A DNA stretch of 10,410 nt from Thermoguttaceae bacterium (GTDB taxonomy: Bacteria > Planctomycetota > Planctomycetia > Pirellulales > Thermoguttaceae). Positions within the stretch are counted from its first letter, which is position 1. Each line of letters begins with the position of its first letter. The notes beneath the pieces are model-generated. The model was given only the letters and a program-made list of their open reading frames with translations, made no database searches and was not told the origin of the DNA. Positions 7,101 through 10,410 of the stretch are shown one piece after another. The DNA lies in NCBI GenBank assembly GCA_028695865.1, contig JAQVID010000056.1, positions 1 to 10,410 of the forward strand. The letters are read 5' to 3'. Position numbers and translations under genes: made by a program.

Positions 7101-7494
7101 GCGGATCAATCTGCTCGCAAAGACGTGAGAGAGTATCCAGCGCGCGCCAGGTATCATTTTCCGTGAAATCTTCGCTCCCGAGATGGGCTAACCTGTTTCG
7201 AACGCCCATCAGTTCTTTGGCCCATGTTCGATAATCAAGCGATAGTTTTTTTCTGAACAGATCGTTCCATTTTCGATCGAACAGCCGCAGACAATTTGCC
7301 ATGTCAAGGAACTCTTTTAAATGCGGATCGTCGGCTTTGTCCTGCATATCACGCAACTGATCGCTTAGTGTTGTCAAGACCTCATGACGCCAATCGTCTT
7401 TATATTCACGGATCATTTCCTGAATAATATAGTCTGCCAAGAGTGGGTGCAGGATGCGAAACCCCTTTTGAACCAATGCATAATTTTCTGCCAT
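4102..7494 (-). CDS. Swt1-HEPN/DUF499 ATPase of a DUF1156-type defence operon (1130 residues)
   Basis: The start ATG at 7494 has GAGGAA at 7501-7506, six bases upstream, and lies three bases after the stop of the methylase gene, so the two are translationally coupled. Residues ~1-145 match the Swt1-type HEPN domain, including 'RNRLAH' (R99...H104), the RxxxxH signature of HEPN ribonucleases. Residues ~178-985 are the DUF499 P-loop ATPase: 'GLPSWREVIEPHPDV', Walker A 'AFGGGKTHS' (260-268) and Walker B 'VLMDEL' (380-385). A polar linker (~990-1060) leads to a C-terminal domain of about 70 residues ('VKKLVEEVISHL...VNISLDVEA') typical of these proteins. DUF499 ATPases accompany DUF1156 methylases in predicted anti-phage loci, where they may drive DNA recognition or effector loading; the HEPN part may cut RNA. 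The role is inferred from the family and its neighbour. The gene is intact and of full family length. Confidence 0.9.
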   Translation of the reverse strand: MAENYALVQKGFRILHPLLADYIIQEMIREYKDDWRHEVLTTLSDQLRDMQDKADDPHLKEFLDMANCLRLFDRKWNDLFRKKLSLDYRTWAKELMGVRNRLAHLGSEDFTENDTWRALDTLSRLCEQIDPHGSEEIRVLLRQSRYGSADGSCNIVKAVPASAQKTDKSEKSVNCGIKGLPSWREVIEPHPDVAQGRFNNAEFAADLAQVARGEGAYEYRDPVEFFDRTYLTEGMTGLLVHALKRVNGKDGEPVVQLKTAFGGGKTHSMLALYHLMRGRISVDKIPTIKPLLEQAGVATLPKTNVAVLVGTTLNPTKSRRPQNFPGITINTLWGEIAAQLAESAGNASLYDYVKEADKKGVSPGSEVLKNLFDAAAPCMVLMDELVAYAKKLYGVNDLPAGSFDNFITFIQEITEAARASKNSLVVASIPESDIEIGGDAGKQALEVIEHTFGRMESIWKPVAANEGFEVVRRRLFLDCKNPAARDLVCGKFSQMYNENSSDFPVECRAVEYRERMISCYPIHPEVFDRLYEDWATLERFQRTRGVLRLMAAVIHELWMRNDASTMIMPGSLSMDVPNVRDELTRHLPEGWNAIVDREVDGKKAIPYQQDQSNQRYGIMLASRRVARTIMLGSAPTDRSQSVRGIGASRIRLGVAQPGESIAVFNDALNTLPTSLAYLYATPSNDRFWYDTRPTLRKTVEDRATQISATDMECEIERRLRTLRKENPFGGIHICPGTSLDVPDDQTVRLVIICPKDGYKASVPKNQAITAAEDILNNRGTSPRIYRNMLAFIAPDHELMKSLNQEVRRYLAWLSIKNDSADLNLDAAQNRETDNNIKRSNETVELRIKESFCWLLVPYIDRSVDMKSVVWDTIRISGGTDHIVSKAAKKMIQNGLLITQWAPSLLLLELDKVLWKESDSIDVKKLWDYLCTYCYLPRLANYKVLEEAIRNGINSTEYFALAAGRSDKRFLDLKYNQYVGIIANSDILVKLDLAQKQIAEETSAQTDTVSSSLRSETGLNKQQGKGLRTEAGSLPADSVSSVPTDDASPQQDRPQNRHFSMMATLDNTRIMRDVKKLVEEVISHLTTVDGVTVNISLDVEANAPNGLSTSTVRTVSENCQTLKVSNFEFNE

Positions 7495-7497
7495 GAT

Positions 7498-9633
7498 TTA
7501 TTCCTCATTTGTATCAAATAAAGTGTGTTGTACCGGTTTGGTATTCTGAAGTTCTGCCGCTTTACTCTGAATTTCGGGCCATGCGATAACCAGCGAGTTA
7601 TAGGCATAGGCTTCCTGGGCCCAGCCTTTTCGTTCGGCTATGGTGTAAAGACGATAGGCGAGGTCTTTGGCTCGTTCCGCGTTGGAGCCAAACATTGGAG
7701 CAATCATCTGTGCGCAGGCGACCACGCCGCCGGACTCCATAGCGTGTGTGAGTTGCTGGGTCAAGAGCCAAATCAGGGATTCGTGTGATTTAACGCTCGT
7801 TGGAATTTCGTCGCGCGGCAGCAGACGAACCACGCCTTTTTGTGCATAAAGAACATGGCAAGATTCCAACGGCTTGACGGAGGTGTTTTTCGCGCGGGCC
7901 AGCGTATCCGCGTCGCCGAATTTTATCTCGTTAAAAGCGTACTGCGTATAAAGCTCCACACAGAAGCGACTTTCGCGGTCGAGTTCTCCATCCTGTTCGT
8001 TAAAGTAGACGTCCAGTTCCTGATTGATGATCTGTAGTGCGCTGCGTACAGACATGGACGTTCCGTCCGCTTCCAAAACTTGCGAATAACGGGAATAGAT
8101 TCCCATGCCGGGACCAATCGCCGACTGTGCCAGATCGACCGGCGCAAGATTACTGCGCTGGAGCTTTTGCAATGCCGATTTAAGTTCACGCTTCAACTCG
8201 GTAACAAAGTTGCGACGCGTCGTCTGCGGCGAGTCTTCAGGACGCTTGCGACAGACTAACACAATTGAGGAAGCAAGAGCGTTCGTGCCCAGTCCCACAG
8301 AACGATATGATTGTTCTGTTCTCATTGGCCATGTCCCAGTGATGGAAAAGCCAGCTTTAATAATCGCCGAAAGCATGGTTTCCCAGCCGGGGGATGCTGT
8401 TTGAGTATTCTTTTCGCCTTTTTCCGTTTCACTCTGTTTAAAGGCGTAATAAATCGTAACCGGAATATCGTCACGTGTATATTTATTGATTTGTTGGAAG
8501 TTTTGGAGCATTCCCGTCTCAAAAAAAACGCGTGCTTTTTCCTTGCTCCCATCATGTCGATAGGGGGTCGCGATCAGTTCCTCCGCTTTCGGAACCAGCA
8601 TCGTTTTGAACAGTGAGGGATAAGTCTTTTTGAGCGATTGACGTAACCAAACATAAAAGAAATCGGAAAGATCGGCGTAACCGATATTGTCGTAATAAGG
8701 CGGATCGGTCGAAACCATGATATTACGCAGACCGTTATCACTTTGGGCATCATATTGTTTGACAACTCCTTTTTCTTTAACCAATGGTAAACGAAGGATG
8801 CAATCGCAAATGTATTTTACAATGGACAAGAAACCACCTACAGAATTACCAAGGATATTTGTTTCCGGAAAATCCCATGTCATCGGTATAGCTTGTTTAC
8901 TAAACAAGTTCATTACTTTTTCATTTGAAATAGACCAACGTGAAACAGCTGTTGAAAAATCACAAAGCCGATCTACAACAAATGCAAGGTAGACGCCAAC
9001 GGCTTGGCCGTAGGCTTTGGCACCGGTTCCGCCTTCGGAGAGCGGGGTCGGATCGTTGCTCATCCCGGAGGCAATCGCGTCTTTTTCCGCCTGTTTTTGC
9101 GCCTTACCCACCAAATTACTAAACGCCATCAGCGCCGTTAACTGACGGTTCGTAAAGAGGTCGGAAAAATGAGTTAAACCATATAATGGAGTCCAAAGCG
9201 CGCGGCGATCGCCCCCTATTTCACCGGTTGGAGAATTATCTGGCTTATTAACATTAGCAGCATTTATTTGTCCAGCGTCAGGCGGAAGATAAATTCGACC
9301 GTGTTTTCCTTCAGCCACTACCGCCATAAGCGTTGAGCCCATCCGCTTATTTTGTGCTTCACTTTTAATATAATCAGAGGGGACTGAATTACCACATAGA
9401 ATACACTTAAATTTTGCCCCTCTTGCCGTTTTAGACGACTCTGGCGGTTCACCTTCTCCGGTTTTGACATTAAACGAGATTGATTTACTTTTATAATCTA
9501 AAACAGGCTCAATCCACGCCTCTTTTCCCTTTTTTTTAGATAAGACAAAGCTGCTGGCCAGCGGCATTTCGCAACCGCAGGCGGGATTGGGGCATTTGAC
9601 TGTTCGTGCCCAAATCCACGCAATGACTGTCAT
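7498..9633 (-). CDS. DUF1156 adenine-specific DNA methylase, C-terminal part (separated from its N-terminus by a frameshift)
   Basis: This frame carries most of the methylase. 'VIAWIWARTVKCPNPACG' opens a zinc-ribbon-like segment with cysteines at 14, 19 and 21 and again at 77 and 80 ('CILC'). The catalytic motif IV 'DPPYYDN' is at 310-316, followed by 'GYADLSDFFYVWLR', both hallmarks of DUF1156 enzymes that methylate adenine. The ATG at 9633 is an internal Met and not a real start: it has no good ribosome binding site, and the frame extends back through 'GQAGQD' into the G tract, where it meets the N-terminal fragment (9536-10315). Joined, the enzyme would have 938 residues, with motif IV near residue 537. 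It is followed three bases later by the DUF499 ATPase gene. As read here, this part would only be made after slippage or re-initiation. Confidence 0.88.
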   Translation of the reverse strand: MTVIAWIWARTVKCPNPACGCEMPLASSFVLSKKKGKEAWIEPVLDYKSKSISFNVKTGEGEPPESSKTARGAKFKCILCGNSVPSDYIKSEAQNKRMGSTLMAVVAEGKHGRIYLPPDAGQINAANVNKPDNSPTGEIGGDRRALWTPLYGLTHFSDLFTNRQLTALMAFSNLVGKAQKQAEKDAIASGMSNDPTPLSEGGTGAKAYGQAVGVYLAFVVDRLCDFSTAVSRWSISNEKVMNLFSKQAIPMTWDFPETNILGNSVGGFLSIVKYICDCILRLPLVKEKGVVKQYDAQSDNGLRNIMVSTDPPYYDNIGYADLSDFFYVWLRQSLKKTYPSLFKTMLVPKAEELIATPYRHDGSKEKARVFFETGMLQNFQQINKYTRDDIPVTIYYAFKQSETEKGEKNTQTASPGWETMLSAIIKAGFSITGTWPMRTEQSYRSVGLGTNALASSIVLVCRKRPEDSPQTTRRNFVTELKRELKSALQKLQRSNLAPVDLAQSAIGPGMGIYSRYSQVLEADGTSMSVRSALQIINQELDVYFNEQDGELDRESRFCVELYTQYAFNEIKFGDADTLARAKNTSVKPLESCHVLYAQKGVVRLLPRDEIPTSVKSHESLIWLLTQQLTHAMESGGVVACAQMIAPMFGSNAERAKDLAYRLYTIAERKGWAQEAYAYNSLVIAWPEIQSKAAELQNTKPVQHTLFDTNEE

Positions 9634-10315
9634 ATCTTGCCCAGCTTGACCCCCCCCCCCCCCGCAACCTATCTTCCGGAGCAGAGACTTTGGGGTAAAG
9701 GTGTCCGATTTTCTTGAACGCTTCCTCTTTCATCCACTGGCCGTAATAACGAACATCGGCGGCCAGCCCTTGCGCTGCAAACCAGGTTCCCGCCGCTTTT
9801 TCCTTTCGATCTTTGGGATTCACCGGGTCTTTGTCCGCGAAAATCGGAGGAATCTCAATCATCGCCTTATTGATCATGACGGCGACCGGATTTAGATCGC
9901 ACGCGTGAGCTTCCAGTCCGAGTCGCTGCGCTTCCAGCGGAATCGCTCCGCCGCCCGCGAAAGGATCTAAAAGAGGAGGCGGATTCCCGTCGGTCGATTT
10001 CATGATCTCCGCCTTCGCCGCCGCCAGAACTTCTTGATTATTGGAATTCTCCCAAACGACCAACTGTTCCAATATTCCAAACAGCCGCAGTCGTTCGGCG
10101 GTCTGCGCTTCCTCGGTCGGAAATTCCTCCGGATGAGAAGACGGGTCGTCAACCAGCGATGCCCAAATAACCGCACGAGCCGCCGCCAGGGGACGTCGCG
10201 CCCACCATAAATGAATTCCTCTCGGGTGTGGACCAATTCCGGGCATCTTTTCATATGCCGATTCCGCGTTAATTTTTTCAAGCGGCAGTGCCACTTCAAT
10301 GAGTTTCTTCTTCAT
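9536..10315 (-). CDS. DUF1156 adenine-specific DNA methylase, N-terminal part (truncated by frameshift)
   Basis: The fragment starts with the classic DUF1156 opening 'KLIEVALPLEKINAESAYEK' and 'GIHLWWARRPLAAARAVIWAS' (35-53), then the AdoMet-binding motif I 'LLDPFAGGGAIPLEAQRLG' (DPFAGGG at 117-123) and 'DLNPVAV' (140-146). Family-like sequence ends at R218. After four glycines read from the G tract, the tail 'SSWARYDSHCVDLG...' is out-of-frame nonsense that runs to a stop at 9536. With 13 or 16 G instead of 14 the frame would pass into the C-terminal part. Alone, this fragment has the cofactor site but lacks the zinc segment and the PPY catalytic motif, so it should be inactive. No strong ribosome binding site precedes ATG 10315. 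A possible upstream frame overlaps the start by 20 bases, so coupling is an option. Confidence 0.88.
   Translation of the reverse strand: MKKKLIEVALPLEKINAESAYEKMPGIGPHPRGIHLWWARRPLAAARAVIWASLVDDPSSHPEEFPTEEAQTAERLRLFGILEQLVVWENSNNQEVLAAAKAEIMKSTDGNPPPLLDPFAGGGAIPLEAQRLGLEAHACDLNPVAVMINKAMIEIPPIFADKDPVNPKDRKEKAAGTWFAAQGLAADVRYYGQWMKEEAFKKIGHLYPKVSAPEDRLRGGGGSSWARYDSHCVDLGTNSQMPQSRLRLRNAAGQQLCLI
9650..9663 (-). repeat. Homopolymer of 14 G inside the methylase gene (candidate phase-variation tract)
   Basis: On the + strand 14 C occupy 9650-9663; the methylase reads them as 14 G. Arg codon CGG takes the first two G. To enter the downstream frame (GGT CAA GCT GGG) the count must be 4+3n, that is 13 or 16, so 14 leaves the gene out of frame. 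The tract sits in a linker between the conserved 'LYPKV' and 'TVIAWIWARTV' segments, where extra glycines should be tolerated. Such long G tracts slip during replication. Confidence 0.9.
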
Positions 10316-10409
10316 AATTATGTCTTTTCTCTTGTTGCAAGAGGAGTTCCGAGTTGTTGGTTAAATCTGTAATGTTGAAATTAATACTTGTCGCGCTGAA
10401 GTCAGGACG
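10296..10409 (-). CDS. Possible 3' end of an upstream gene (partial)
   Basis: On the - strand a frame is open from the window edge to a TGA at 10298-10296, overlapping the methylase start by 20 bases. The 37 codons read 'RPDFSATSINFNITDLTNN' then 'SELLLQQEKRHNYEEETH', which looks like an ordinary protein C-terminus. An overlap of this size would fit an operon in which another component precedes the methylase. A stop-free run this short is not rare by chance, so the call is tentative and no family is recognised. Confidence 0.35.
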   Translation of the reverse strand, partial: RPDFSATSINFNITDLTNNSELLLQQEKRHNYEEETH

Positions 10410-10410
10410 T

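Noticed and set aside
9633..9633. ATG at 9633 as a genuine start of a separate 711-residue methylase
   Set aside because: The sequence begins inside a conserved DUF1156 segment (TVIAWIWARTV) and lacks motif I; a separate gene would have no cofactor site.

Overview
The window has a defence- and conflict-type layout. It probably comes from a bacterium of the PVC lineage, such as a gut or anaerobic planctomycete or lentisphaerote. That placement is inference: it rests on a caspase fused to an FGE-sulfatase domain, whose wording is typical of the large SUMF1-domain families in those genomes, and on a base composition near 50% G+C. No marker gene is present to confirm it.

Left part (1-2598, + strand): two genes in tandem. 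The first is cut by the window edge and encodes a protein with a CsgG/LpoB-like alpha/beta domain followed by three membrane helices. The second, 54 bases downstream, encodes a 596-residue protein: an N-terminal caspase-like peptidase, a charged coiled coil, and a C-terminal FGE-sulfatase (C-type-lectin-fold) domain. The last ~30 codons of that domain look like the variable region of a diversity-generating retroelement (DGR). Almost every codon where relatives carry Asn (AAC) is here AGC, ATC or TAC, as expected if only adenines were mutated. No template repeat or reverse transcriptase is seen in the window.

Middle part (2599-4101): mostly non-coding. Just after the variable region lies a GC-rich block of nested and competing inverted repeats. 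Further on are a 13-bp tandem repeat, a good sigma70-like promoter at 3102-3130, and one small well-supported gene of unknown function (94 residues, strong ribosome binding site).

Right part (4102-10315, - strand): a two-gene operon. A DUF1156-type adenine-specific DNA methylase is followed three bases later by a Swt1-HEPN/DUF499 ATPase. This pair is known from predicted anti-phage, restriction-modification-like loci. The methylase gene is split into two open frames by a tract of 14 G (14 C on the + strand). Thirteen or sixteen G would join them into one 938- or 939-residue enzyme, so the tract is either a phase-variation switch caught in the OFF state or a homopolymer length error. The helicase or nuclease often found with this pair is not in the window. 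A possible end of an upstream gene overlaps the methylase start.

Taken together, two candidate immune modules lie side by side, each with an apparent hypermutation device: targeted adenine mutagenesis of a sensor domain in one, and a slipping G tract in the other.
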